The translations under genes were made by a program, and so were the position numbers. Below are positions 36,327-45,491 of a stretch of 64,000 nucleotides of DNA, piece after piece. The notes below the pieces were generated by a model, which ran no database searches, had not been told where the DNA came from, and saw only the letters and a list, made by a program, of their open reading frames with translations. This DNA comes from Alistipes sp. GTDB taxonomy: Bacteria; Bacteroidota; Bacteroidia; Bacteroidales; Rikenellaceae. How positions within the stretch are numbered: position 1 is the first letter of the stretch; each line of letters starts with the position of its first letter. The stretch is taken from assembly GCA_020026375.1 (NCBI GenBank), contig JAHHQN010000007.1:1-64000 (forward strand). Direction: 5' to 3'.

Positions 36327-36986
36327 ATGATAACCTGTTGTATCTTTGATTTGGACGGCGTCCTGGTCGACACGGCCAAATACCACTATCTGGCATGGCG
36401 CGAACTGGCCCAATGTCTGGGATTTGAATTTACGCCCCAACAGGGCGAAACCACCAAAGGGGTGAGCCGTATGGCATCGCTCGACATCGTGTTGCGTGCC
36501 GGAGGCATGGAACACCGCTTCACCGACGAGCAAAAACAGGAGCTGGCCGCCCGCAAGAATCGCCGCTATCTGGAATATGTCCACCGAATGACGAGCGAGG
36601 AGGTGCTGCCCGGTGTCTTGCCGCTGCTTGCCGGATTGCGCGCCCACGGCATGAAACTCATTCTGGGGTCGGCATCGAAGAATGCGTGCGCCATCATCGA
36701 CCGCTGCGGCCTGCGTCCCTATTTCGACTGTATCATCGACGGAAATCAGGTCTCGAAGGCCAAACCCGATCCCGAGGTGTTTGCCAAAGGGGCCGAGATG
36801 CTGCATGTCCCTCCCTCGGAGTGTGTCGTTTTCGAAGATGCCGCCGCCGGCATCGAGGCTGCCACACGTGCCGGCATGCGCTCGGTGGGGGTGGGCGACA
36901 ATCCGTCGCTGGGCAAGGCTTCGCTGCAGATTTCTTCCTTCGAGGGGTTCACCTTCGAGGATTTGCTTTCAGGAATTGAAAAATAA
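36327..36986 (+). CDS. pgmB: Beta-phosphoglucomutase
   Basis: HAD-family enzyme converting beta-glucose-1-phosphate to glucose-6-phosphate. The nucleophile/acid pair is in FDLDGVLVDTAKYHYLAW (residues about 7-24), a beta-PGM-type start; motif II is GSASKNA, and motifs III/IV are SKAKPDPEVF and VVFEDAAAGIEAA. Length 219 residues is normal. The GH65 phosphorylase gene follows after 12 bases, which supplies exactly its substrate, so the pair is a disaccharide phosphorolysis module. Confidence 0.95.
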   Translation: MITCCIFDLDGVLVDTAKYHYLAWRELAQCLGFEFTPQQGETTKGVSRMASLDIVLRAGGMEHRFTDEQKQELAARKNRRYLEYVHRMTSEEVLPGVLPLLAGLRAHGMKLILGSASKNACAIIDRCGLRPYFDCIIDGNQVSKAKPDPEVFAKGAEMLHVPPSECVVFEDAAAGIEAATRAGMRSVGVGDNPSLGKASLQISSFEGFTFEDLLSGIEK

Positions 36987-36998
36987 AAAACTACCGAT

Positions 36999-39272
36999 AT
37001 GAACGAATTTATCAGAACCGACGGTTGGAAAATCATTGAAGACCGCTTTGAACCTTCGCGTGTGAAATCCTCGGAATCGTTGTTCGCCCTGGGCAACGGA
37101 GTCATGGGCGGAAGAGCCAATTTTGAGGAACATTACTCCGGCGAGTCGTTGCAGGGCAACTACATCGGAGCCATCTACTATCCCGACAAGACCCGTGTGG
37201 GCTGGTGGAAAAACGGCTATCCCGAATATTTTGCCAAGGTGCTGAACTCGGCTTTCTGGATAGGAGTCGATGTGCGTATCAACGGACAGGAACTGGATTT
37301 GGCGCGTGTGCGTGTCACAAAATTCTATCGCGAAATGGACATGCGCCGCTCGGTGCTGACGCGTCGTATGACGGTGGTGATGAATGACGGTGTGGAGGTG
37401 GAAGTTGAGGTGGTGCGTTTCGTGTCGCTGGCGCGACGCGAGTTGGGTGTCCTGAGCTATTCTGTAAGACCCGTGAATGCTGCGGCCGAAGTTACCTTCT
37501 CGCCCCACATCGATGCCGATGTGCGGAATACCGATGCCAATTACGACGAGAAATTCTGGGAAGAGGTCTCCACGGCCGACGATGCGGTGCAGAGCCGTAC
37601 CAAGAAGAGCGGTTTTGAGGTGGCATGGGCGCAGACGGTGGAACTCCGTGGCGCGCAGTTTCGTGTGGAGACCACACCCGAGCATGTGAGGTCGACAGCC
37701 TCTGTGCAGTTGCAACAGCAGGAGACGGCCACGCTCCACAAATATGTGGGTATCTGTTCGTCGCTGAACCACCCGACGGAGTCGCTTGTCGAGGCGGCGC
37801 GTGAGGTCGCCCGTCAGGGGTCGGACGCGGGTTTTGATGTGCTTCTTGCCGAACAGGAGGAGGCCTGGGCGCACCGCTGGTATGGCTGCGACATCGCTAT
37901 CGAGGGCGACGACGAGGCGCAGCAGGGCATTCGCTTCTGCATCTTCATGCTGCTGCAGACCTACACGGGTGTGGATACCCGTCTGAATATCGGTCCCAAG
38001 GGATTTACGGGCGAGAAATACGGCGGTGTCACCTACTGGGACACCGAGGCCTACTGCCTGCCCTTCTATATGGCCACCGCCGGACGCGATGTGGCGCGCG
38101 AGCTGCTGGTCTATCGCTACAACCAGCTTGACAAGGCCATTGAGAATGCCGCCAAACTGGGTTTCAAGGACGGGGCGGCCCTCTATCCGATGGTGACCAT
38201 CAACGGCGAGGAGTGTCACAACGAGTGGGAAATCACCTTCGAGGAGATTCACCGCAACGGAGCCATCGCCTATGCCATCATGAATTATATCCGCTACACG
38301 GGTGATGAGGAGTATCTGGCCGACTGCGGACTCGAGGTGTTGCTGTCGATAGCGCGCTTCTGGGCGCAGCGCATCACCTGGTCGTCGCAGCGCAGAAAGT
38401 ATGTGATGCTGGGTGTCACGGGCCCCAACGAGTATGAGAACAATGTCAACAACAACTGGTACACCTCCTACATTGCCTGCTGGTGTCTGCGCTATGCCAC
38501 TCAGGCGGCACAGTGGGTGCGCGAACATCGTCCCGAGGACTATGCGCGCATCTGCCGCAAGCGCCATTTCGAGGCGGAACGCGAAACGGCAAAGTGGTTG
38601 GAGATAAACGACAATATGTATCTGGGCGAGGACAAGGAACTGGGAATTTTCCTCCAGCAGGACAACTATCTCGACAAGGAGCAGATGCTGGTGAGCGACC
38701 TGTCTCCCGAGGAGCGGCCCGTCAATCAGAAATGGTCGTGGGACAGAATCCTGCGCTCGTGTTTTATCAAACAGGCCGATGTGTTGCAGGGACTCTACTT
38801 CTTCCAGGAGGATTTCGATGTGGAGACCCTGCGTCGCAATTTCCGTTTCTATGAGGCGCGCACCCTCCACGAGTCGTCGCTCTCGCCGTGTGTCCATGCC
38901 ATACTGGCCACTAAAATCGGCGACATGGACAAGGCCTACGAGATGTATCTGAGAACCTCGCGTCTGGATCTGGACGACTACAATCGCGAAGTGGAGGAGG
39001 GGTGTCATGTCACCTCCATGGCCGGTTCGTGGCTGTCGGTGGTTGAGGGATTCGGCGGCATGAGAATGAAGGAGGGGCGTCTGTCGTTCACCCCCTCGTT
39101 GCCCGAAGCGTGGAAATCACTGACCTTCAAGGTGAATTACCGGGGGCGCGTGCTGACCGTGAGTGTCGGTCACGATGCCGTGCGTGTGAACAATGAGGGC
39201 GAGGCGGTCGAGATAGAGGTGTGCGGTCGTGTATATCGTCTGGAGAAAGAACTGCTGCACATGATGGCATAG
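36999..39272 (+). CDS. Glycoside hydrolase family 65 disaccharide phosphorylase (maltose phosphorylase-like)
   Basis: Inverting phosphorylase releasing beta-glucose-1-phosphate from an alpha-glucoside, likely maltose, though kojibiose- or trehalose-type activity cannot be excluded. In order: N-terminal beta-sandwich (ANFEEHYSGESLQGNYIG), helical linker, (alpha/alpha)6 barrel and small C-terminal sheet. The barrel carries KYGGVTYWDTEAYCLPFY and the catalytic acid region EECHNEWEITFEEIHRNG (the Glu of NEWE). The 757 residues are normal for the family. There is no signal peptide, so it is cytoplasmic, and it is cotranscribed with pgmB. A GH13-like gene follows. Confidence 0.92.
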   Translation: MNEFIRTDGWKIIEDRFEPSRVKSSESLFALGNGVMGGRANFEEHYSGESLQGNYIGAIYYPDKTRVGWWKNGYPEYFAKVLNSAFWIGVDVRINGQELDLARVRVTKFYREMDMRRSVLTRRMTVVMNDGVEVEVEVVRFVSLARRELGVLSYSVRPVNAAAEVTFSPHIDADVRNTDANYDEKFWEEVSTADDAVQSRTKKSGFEVAWAQTVELRGAQFRVETTPEHVRSTASVQLQQQETATLHKYVGICSSLNHPTESLVEAAREVARQGSDAGFDVLLAEQEEAWAHRWYGCDIAIEGDDEAQQGIRFCIFMLLQTYTGVDTRLNIGPKGFTGEKYGGVTYWDTEAYCLPFYMATAGRDVARELLVYRYNQLDKAIENAAKLGFKDGAALYPMVTINGEECHNEWEITFEEIHRNGAIAYAIMNYIRYTGDEEYLADCGLEVLLSIARFWAQRITWSSQRRKYVMLGVTGPNEYENNVNNNWYTSYIACWCLRYATQAAQWVREHRPEDYARICRKRHFEAERETAKWLEINDNMYLGEDKELGIFLQQDNYLDKEQMLVSDLSPEERPVNQKWSWDRILRSCFIKQADVLQGLYFFQEDFDVETLRRNFRFYEARTLHESSLSPCVHAILATKIGDMDKAYEMYLRTSRLDLDDYNREVEEGCHVTSMAGSWLSVVEGFGGMRMKEGRLSFTPSLPEAWKSLTFKVNYRGRVLTVSVGHDAVRVNNEGEAVEIEVCGRVYRLEKELLHMMA

Positions 39273-39305
39273 CCACATTTTGGAAAACGATAAATCGTCA
39301 TCACC

Positions 39306-40679
39306 ATGTTGTCGTATTCGACCCAAAAAAAGATATGTATAGCCGTCATGCTGTCGGTATTGGCCGTCTGTGACGCATTGCGCGAGGAGGAGATTCCGCA
39401 GGGCTTCCACCCTCATTGGAGTTACCGTGCCGTGGTCTATGAGATGAACCTTCGTCGGCAGAGTGTCGAGGGTACGTTCGCTGCGGCGGAGCAGCAACTG
39501 GAACGGTTGTCGGATTTGGGCGTCGATATCCTGTGTCTGATGCCGGTGCACCCCATCGGAGAGAAGAATCGTCGAGGGACGCTGGGTTCGCCCTATTCGG
39601 TGAAGGACTATCGGGCGGTGAATGCGGAGTTGGGTACGATGGCCGATTTCGAACATTTCCTTGTTGCGGCGCACAAGGAGGGTTTCCGTGTGCTGATTGA
39701 CTGGGTGGGGGCCTACACCTCTTCCGATGCGGTGTGGACGGAGACGAACGCCCGCGAATGGTACAGCCATACGCCCGGCGGCCGTATGAAATTCAGGGAC
39801 GCGGGGCATGATGCCGTGGAGCTGGACTACCGCAATCCGCAAATGAGGGCTGCGATGGTCGAGGCGATGAAGTTCTGGGTGAAGAAAGGTGTCGACGGTT
39901 TCCGCTGCTGCGAGGTGGAGCGTGTGCCGCGCGAATTTTGGAAACATGCGTTGGCCGAGTTGCGCCGTGTGGAGAAGGATTTGTATTTCATTGCCGATAA
40001 TGAGGGCAATGAGTTTTATGAATGCGGATTCAATGCCACCTACGCACTGTCGCTGGCTGAATTGATGGACGAAGTGGCACAGGGACGCAAGACGGGGGCC
40101 GACGTGAGCGACTATGTCCTCCGTCAACTCAGGGAATCGCCACCCACGGCCACTCATCTGACCTTTACATCGCATCACGGCATACTGGAGCATAGGGGCG
40201 GCGACAAGAGCCGTTGGGGCGACAAGGCCGCAATGATGGCCGCGCTGACCTACATGCTTCCACATTGCCTGCCTATGATTTATACGGGGCAGGAGGTCGG
40301 TTATGAGGGGCGTGTACCGCTATGGGAGAAAGATGCCGTCACGGACTGGACACCGACATTGGAGACCAACCGCTACCGCACGCTCAACCACATAAAGCAT
40401 GAGATGGAGGCTTTGTCTTCCGGTGAGCGTGCCGGCGAATTTGCATGTGAATGGGGCGCGCGTTCCGAGATGCTGGCTTTCCGTCTGAATACCATGTTCA
40501 GCAAGACGTTCTGTGCGTTCAACTTCAGTGACCGTGAGAATTACCTGGTCACTTCGCGACATGTCGACCTGTGGTGGAACGAGGGGGCTTCGGGCGACAG
40601 GGTGTCGATTGAGAGCGGCGAGGAGATGCGATTGGAGCCCTGGAGCCACGTTATCTATTACACGGGATATGCTCCATGA
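39306..40679 (+). CDS. GH13 alpha-amylase-like protein lacking the catalytic carboxylates
   Basis: A 457-residue exported GH13-fold protein; a hydrophobic leader ends LSVLAVC (an imperfect lipobox) near residue 22. GH13 landmarks are clear: VDILCLMPVHPIGEKNR, YSVKDYRAVNAELGT, IDWVGAYTSSD (region I, NH changed to AY), GVDGFRCCEVERVP (region II), YFIADNEGNE (region III) and FTSHHGILEH (region IV). At the nucleophile it has C202 instead of Asp, at the acid/base D231 instead of Glu, and at the third Asp G292. The fold may thus act as a glycan-binding or regulatory protein. Its place after pgmB and GH65 suggests a role with alpha-glucans. Confidence 0.8.
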   Translation: MLSYSTQKKICIAVMLSVLAVCDALREEEIPQGFHPHWSYRAVVYEMNLRRQSVEGTFAAAEQQLERLSDLGVDILCLMPVHPIGEKNRRGTLGSPYSVKDYRAVNAELGTMADFEHFLVAAHKEGFRVLIDWVGAYTSSDAVWTETNAREWYSHTPGGRMKFRDAGHDAVELDYRNPQMRAAMVEAMKFWVKKGVDGFRCCEVERVPREFWKHALAELRRVEKDLYFIADNEGNEFYECGFNATYALSLAELMDEVAQGRKTGADVSDYVLRQLRESPPTATHLTFTSHHGILEHRGGDKSRWGDKAAMMAALTYMLPHCLPMIYTGQEVGYEGRVPLWEKDAVTDWTPTLETNRYRTLNHIKHEMEALSSGERAGEFACEWGARSEMLAFRLNTMFSKTFCAFNFSDRENYLVTSRHVDLWWNEGASGDRVSIESGEEMRLEPWSHVIYYTGYAP

Positions 40680-40701
40680 TATTGGTGCTGGTACAGAATG
40701 A

Positions 40702-40736
40702 AGACAGGCGGACAATTCATGTCCGCCTGTCTTTTT
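40702..40736 (+). terminator. Terminator after the pgmB-GH65-GH13 genes
   Basis: AGACAGGCGGACA (40702-40714) and its complement (40720-40732) form a 13-bp stem with a five-base loop, followed by four further T residues. It also lies 18 bases beyond the convergent fimbrillin stop. Confidence 0.9.
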
Positions 40737-40753
40737 ATGAGGAAGGAAGAGCC

Positions 40754-41737
40754 TTACAAGTCGGAAGGGCCGTTCTCCACCCAGTTGTCCACCTCCGTTA
40801 CGGTGAATTCGATGGGATACATTACCGCGTCGGGATTGATGTTGGAGGGGGTGAGTACCACCTTGAAGTTGTAGGCATAGCCTGATTGCAGGGTCACGTT
40901 CTTGATGGTGGCCGTGTGGGCGTAAGAGCCTACCTGCTCGCCGTTCTTGAAGAGGTTGGCCGTGAAGGTGACCTCATAGGCCGTGAAGGAATCCGACGGA
41001 ACAAGGAAACGCTCGTAGTAGGACTCCCACTCGGCATTGGCCGGAATCTGGGTGTTGTTGGTGCCCGATTGTGAGGCCACGGTGACAGTGCCGAAGTCGA
41101 CGATGAGTGTGGGGTCGCTGCCCGACCACGATCTCATGTCATAGATACCTTTCTTGAAGGCATTGTTGATTTTGATGTCCTTGACCTCGATGGTGTATGC
41201 CGGATTGGTAAATCCGTTCTGCACCGAGAATTTGACCTTCGACAACAGATGCCTGAAAGTGAACTCCACGGGAGAGGGTTTCTGTGACTGGAAATCGGCC
41301 GGTGTTGTTACGATGGCCGAGGCATACAGCACATCGGTTGTGGTTGTGTTGGTGAGGTTGAGCGACTTGATGGAACCGCCGTCATGCTGTATGACCAGAT
41401 TGGCACTCTCCAGAGGGCTGACAGCCTTGAACACATACTTGTGTCCGGCTTCCCAATACTCCTCGGGGCTGTAAGTGCCGGTGCCGTTGACGATTTTGAC
41501 CTCCTGGTTGTTGAATACCACATTGTTGGGGGAATCCATATAACCGAAGACAGTCATCTCGTTGAGGTTTTTGATGTTGGTCGAGGGATCGACGATGCTT
41601 CGGGTCGACTTGTCGACAAACAGATTGTCGAACGAGATGACCTCTCTTGTGGGAGTGGCGGATTCCGATGAGGTGTCGTCGCTGCAACTCACTGCCAATG
41701 AGGCCAGAGCCAGACTTAAAAAGACAAATTTTTTCAT
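40754..41737 (-). CDS. Fimbrillin family lipoprotein
   Basis: A 327-residue lipoprotein (MKKFVFLSLALASLAVSC, lipidated Cys18) resembling Mfa/FimA-type fimbrillins: TREVISFDNLFVDKSTRS after the Cys, FTFRHLLSKVKFSVQN mid-protein (typical of the family), and a C-terminal stretch VTLQSGYAYNFKVVLTPSNI. It probably assembles as a pilus subunit or tip after processing on the cell surface. The start is the ATG at 41737, 16 bases after the end of the DUF5119 reading frame. It is the last gene of the DUF3575-DUF5119-fimbrillin locus. Whether it is the stalk or an accessory subunit is unknown. Confidence 0.8.
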   Translation of the reverse strand: MKKFVFLSLALASLAVSCSDDTSSESATPTREVISFDNLFVDKSTRSIVDPSTNIKNLNEMTVFGYMDSPNNVVFNNQEVKIVNGTGTYSPEEYWEAGHKYVFKAVSPLESANLVIQHDGGSIKSLNLTNTTTTDVLYASAIVTTPADFQSQKPSPVEFTFRHLLSKVKFSVQNGFTNPAYTIEVKDIKINNAFKKGIYDMRSWSGSDPTLIVDFGTVTVASQSGTNNTQIPANAEWESYYERFLVPSDSFTAYEVTFTANLFKNGEQVGSYAHTATIKNVTLQSGYAYNFKVVLTPSNINPDAVMYPIEFTVTEVDNWVENGPSDL

Positions 41738-41753
41738 AGCTTTTTGTTTTTGA

Positions 41754-42767
41754 TTAATAAATGAGTGAAACATGTTTCCGCCGATTGTCGTCAATCGGAA
41801 GAAGGATATCTTCGTAGTCGCCCCAGTCTTCCACATCGACCTCAAACTCGCCGCCCGATATGACAAGGCTGTCGACGATGATGACTCCTCCGCGAGGTTG
41901 TCGGTGGACCTGGTCGGTGACATCGAAATCAAAGTTCTTGACCTTGCCGTTCTTGAGTCAGACTTCGAGATTCAGCATGTGGTCGTGTGGCGTGATGTGG
42001 TCTTTGTCCGGCTCGAAATCGGGAATTCCGAATGAGTTGACCATGGCCTGCACGCCCCACGGCGTGATGTCGGCACGGTAGAGCAGTGTGGTGGTGGAAG
42101 GGTGTGTGCAGCCGTCGTGGAGCAATACACCGTCGGCCATGCCCGACAAGGCACCCCGTGCCAAAGCCACATATTCGATACCGGAAAGGAACTTGTAGCG
42201 TATCAGATAGCAGAAGACCAGCGGCTGGAGCTCGACGGATAGCGGAGTGTAGTGGTCGTCGATGCAGAACTCGTCGCAATGGGTGCCGTAGAGCATGTCG
42301 GGAGGTGCGGTGGTCGGGAAGTCGTGTCCGGGGCGCGAGACCACGCGCGTAGAGGCTCGGGCGGTCGATAAGTGGTCCATACCCTCGAAGACGATATATT
42401 CGCTGTCGTTGTTGAAAAACAGCAGTGAGTAATTGCCCTTCTGGCGGTAGTATCGTCCGCCGTGTGTCGGCAGGTTGGTCGAGCCGAGAAGCGCGTCGCC
42501 ATTGTAGAACGACATGCGGAATCCTTGAGGCAGGAATGGTCGCAGGTCTTTATAATCCATACCGAAATCGGCCGGCCAGTTCTCCTCCCAGACAGTTCCG
42601 TTGCGGAAGGGAATCTCCCAGTTCTGTCGATAGAGGGCCTCCACCCTCAATTCCTGATGGGGAGAGGGACAGTCGCCCTCGTCGCTGAGGTGCTTGTGCT
42701 GACAGGCGGCCATGCCGACAGCCAGCAGCAATGTCGGCACCCACCAATATCTGTGTCGTAAACTCAT
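41754..42767 (-). pseudogene. DUF5119-type lipoprotein gene interrupted by an in-frame TGA
   Basis: The intact part (42767-41958, 269 residues) starts with a hydrophobic leader and lipobox-like GMAAC. It contains LRVEALYRQNWEIPF, TTTLLYRADITPWGVQAM and ends HMLNLEV before TGA at 41958-41960. The same frame stays open for another 67 codons to TAA at 41754, reading LKNGKVKNFDFDVTDQVHRQ, GGVIIVDSLVISGGEFEVDV and EDWGDYEDI, the expected end of such a protein. A single CGA-to-TGA change would explain the stop. The truncated product may be inactive, or the stop may be an error or read through. Neighbours are a DUF3575 gene upstream (3 bases) and fimbrillin downstream (16 bases). Confidence 0.8.
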
Positions 42768-42770
42768 GTT

Positions 42771-43970
42771 CTACTTTTGGTTAAATTGATTCGTGTTGCC
42801 TCTTCCTATCAGCCACACCAGCGATATTTCCGCCTTTGTGGGGCCTACCCAATGACGGTCTCTGACAGCCTGACGGATATAGCAGCCGTTACGGGGACGA
42901 TACTCCTCGCAGGTGCCGCCGCCATAACCGATACCGATGACAAAATCGAGGTTCAGACGTCGTCCCACGGGCAGGGCGTAGCCGTACTCCACGCCTGCGG
43001 CATAGTTCCACTTGTCGGCCAGATAGTCGCGTCCTCCCCATTCGAAATCATAGGTGAGCAACTGTCCGTAGATGCCGACATGGTGGCCGGTGAGCGGTTT
43101 GCTTCGGCTTCGTCGGCCCACCCATTTGCGCAGGGCGAAGTCGCCGCCGTAGGTTCTCCAGTAGCGGTGGTGTCGGTTGCTGCTCCACCAGGCATATTGC
43201 CAGTTGCCCGAAAACGACCAGCTGCGTCCCAGATAGAACTCCACTCCGAGGTTGGGAACAAGCAGCGCGTCGTAGAGCAGGTTGGTTTTCACGGCCATGT
43301 AAAACGGAGGGGGTGGTGTCGTGGCGGTGGGAAGGATAGAGGGAAGGTCCTCTTCGAGAACCGTTGTCGGAAAAACGGGACACAGTTCTGCGAGCGGACA
43401 GGCGTCGACGATGTTGAGATGTACCGTGGCATTTCTCAAAAGAGGAAATATCCTCCGGCGGAGTTGTTTTCCGTGGGAAGAGACGGACATTGCAGCCACT
43501 ATTTGGGCTTTGCGGGGCGTGGAGTCCGTCGAGCCGATGATTTCGAGCAGCGCTTCGCGTTGCGGAAGTTGCGATGAGGCCACGGCATCGGCAAATTGCG
43601 CCCATGAGATATAGTCCGAGGTGTCGAGGTGGAACCGATGCGGCGAGAGCGAGGTGTGCCGGATAAGGTAATCTTTCAGCGCCTGCTGTCGCCGCAGGGC
43701 CAGCCTTTGATTGCCGCGACGGTTTCCTTCAGGGGAGGCCGAGCCGGTGAGCGTGATGCTTTCAAGGGTCTGTCGGGGGTGCTGCCGTATCATGTCCAGC
43801 GACTCCAGCATTGAGCGTATCACCTGCGGATTGTCACCATAGAGAGTGTCCACCGCCGATTTCCCGGTGTGGAAGCCGATGCGGAAGGAATACCGCTGCT
43901 CTTGTGCCTGAAGAGTCGGTATGCAGCAGCCGACAAGCAGCCAGAGAAGGATTGACCGTGTGCATTTCAT
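42771..43970 (-). CDS. DUF3575 protein with OmpA-like N-terminal half
   Basis: A 399-residue exported protein (signal peptide ending TLQA, then Q). The N-terminal half has a periplasmic OmpA-like look (LESITLTGSASPEGNRRGNQ, LALRRQQALKDYL). The C-terminal half matches DUF3575-type outer-membrane domains (FYMAVKTNLLYDALLVPNLG, VEFYLGRSWSFSGNWQYAWW, VGIYGQLLTYDFEWGG). In Bacteroidota such genes lead fimbrial loci ahead of DUF5119 and fimbrillin genes, as here. It probably has a role in outer-membrane assembly or anchoring of the fimbria. First gene of this minus-strand locus; I saw no consensus promoter in front of it. Confidence 0.8.
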   Translation of the reverse strand: MKCTRSILLWLLVGCCIPTLQAQEQRYSFRIGFHTGKSAVDTLYGDNPQVIRSMLESLDMIRQHPRQTLESITLTGSASPEGNRRGNQRLALRRQQALKDYLIRHTSLSPHRFHLDTSDYISWAQFADAVASSQLPQREALLEIIGSTDSTPRKAQIVAAMSVSSHGKQLRRRIFPLLRNATVHLNIVDACPLAELCPVFPTTVLEEDLPSILPTATTPPPPFYMAVKTNLLYDALLVPNLGVEFYLGRSWSFSGNWQYAWWSSNRHHRYWRTYGGDFALRKWVGRRSRSKPLTGHHVGIYGQLLTYDFEWGGRDYLADKWNYAAGVEYGYALPVGRRLNLDFVIGIGYGGGTCEEYRPRNGCYIRQAVRDRHWVGPTKAEISLVWLIGRGNTNQFNQK

Positions 43971-44204
43971 GGTTCGGAGTATTGTTACTTCCCCATTACA
44001 TGCAAAGTGTTTGCCAAAATCTTGCCCTTTGTCGGCCGCTGTGATTTTCCTTCATCCTTGAAACTGTCGTGAATCTTCTTCTCTTATCTCAGAAATACCA
44101 TACCGTATTTTCAAGAAAAGAATACATGCCTTCCGTTTGTATATTGAATTTCCATGTTTATCACGATGAAAAATTCGCAAAAAAGATTCGCGTGAATGGA
44201 ATGA

Positions 44205-44236
44205 TTGGGACATCGTCCCGAAATGTAGTATCTTTA
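44205..44236 (+). promoter_or_regulatory. Promoter of sbcDC
   Basis: TTG at 44205-44207, a 21-base spacer, then TATCTTTA (44229-44236; last base differs from TAnnTTTG), 29 bases before the sbcD ATG. Confidence 0.6.
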
Positions 44237-44265
44237 ACCGTTCATTTAAAAATAAAGCAAGAGCG

Positions 44266-45489
44266 ATGAAGATACTTCATACCAGTGACTGGCACTTGGG
44301 ACAGGAATTTTACTCCTACGACAGACGAGAGGAGCATCAGGCATTTTTCGAACAGCTGGAGACCATCGTCGGAGAGGAACGCCCCGATGTGATGGTGGTC
44401 AGCGGCGACATCTATCATACGGTGGCTCCGTCGAATGCCGTGATGAGAATGTTTACCGATTCGTTGGTCCGCATCTGCGGAGCGTGTCCGACCATGAAGG
44501 TGGTGGTCATAGCCGGCAACCACGACAGCAATTCGCGATTGGAGGTGAACCGCTCGTTGTGGTCGCATTTCAATGTCTCGATTGTGGGAAGTATCGAGCG
44601 CAACGGCGAGCATGAGGTAGATTTGTCGAAGAACATCATTCCTGTCTGTGGAGCCGACGGTGCGCCGATAGGATATGTTGTGGCGATTCCCCACCTCTTC
44701 AACAGGGCCTATCCGTCATGGATTGACGGCCAGAATGCCGAAGAGCGGCAACAGATGTTCTACGAGAAGATAGCCGCGGCGTTGGGCGACACCCGTCAGC
44801 TGCCGATAGTGATGATGGCGCACATGGCTGTTGCGGGCTGCAACCTGTCGGAACATGACGATTCGCGGGGAAATCTCGAATATGTGGCAGTCTCGATGCT
44901 GGATACTGTGCCGTATGACTATCTCGCACTGGGCCATATCCACTACCCGCAGGACATTGCCTCCCAACGGCCGACTTCTCTGGCGAGATATTGCGGTTCG
45001 CCTCTGCCCGTCAGTTTCGACGAGGAGTATGAGCATTCGGTTTCCATTGTGGAAATCGGACAACACGGCAGTAGGGGGACATGTCGCACCATACCCATTG
45101 TCAATCCGCGCCCGGTGGTGACACTGCCTCGCGAGGCCGCCGATTTCGAGACGACCCTCAAGGAACTCTCGCGTTTCCCCGATGGAGAGAAGGCCTATGT
45201 GCGTCTGCATGTGAAACTTGACGGGGTGGCTCCGGCCGATGCCGTCGAGCGAGCCGAGCGCGCGGTGGTGGGCAAGGCGTGCCGTTTCTGTTGCTTCAAG
45301 TGGGAGCGGCCGCAGTTGGGGCAGGTGCAGGCCGGAACGGTGGCCGACATCAACGAATTCCGTCTGCTGAGTCCTGTTGAGGTGGCCGGACAATATTACA
45401 GGGACAGATTCGGAAAGGAGATGGCTCCCGAGCTGGTGGAGCTGGTGAATGGAATATATCAACAAATGAAACGTAATAACGAGGAGTAG
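44266..45489 (+). CDS. sbcD: DNA repair exonuclease subunit SbcD
   Basis: Mre11-type nuclease subunit of SbcCD, which cuts hairpins and protein-blocked DNA ends. Metallophosphoesterase motifs are in order: HTSDWHLGQEF (I), VVSGDIYH (II), IAGNHDSN (III), MMAHMAV (IV) and ALGHIHYPQ (V). Length 407 residues is usual. The sbcC ATG follows 2 bases after its stop, so the two subunits are coupled. Confidence 0.96.
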   Translation: MKILHTSDWHLGQEFYSYDRREEHQAFFEQLETIVGEERPDVMVVSGDIYHTVAPSNAVMRMFTDSLVRICGACPTMKVVVIAGNHDSNSRLEVNRSLWSHFNVSIVGSIERNGEHEVDLSKNIIPVCGADGAPIGYVVAIPHLFNRAYPSWIDGQNAEERQQMFYEKIAAALGDTRQLPIVMMAHMAVAGCNLSEHDDSRGNLEYVAVSMLDTVPYDYLALGHIHYPQDIASQRPTSLARYCGSPLPVSFDEEYEHSVSIVEIGQHGSRGTCRTIPIVNPRPVVTLPREAADFETTLKELSRFPDGEKAYVRLHVKLDGVAPADAVERAERAVVGKACRFCCFKWERPQLGQVQAGTVADINEFRLLSPVEVAGQYYRDRFGKEMAPELVELVNGIYQQMKRNNEE

Positions 45490-45491
45490 CC

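Noticed and set aside
36341..36348. Perfect TATCTTTG promoter element
   Set aside because: It lies inside pgmB codons for the catalytic block IFDLDG just after the start codon, so it is best explained as coding sequence.
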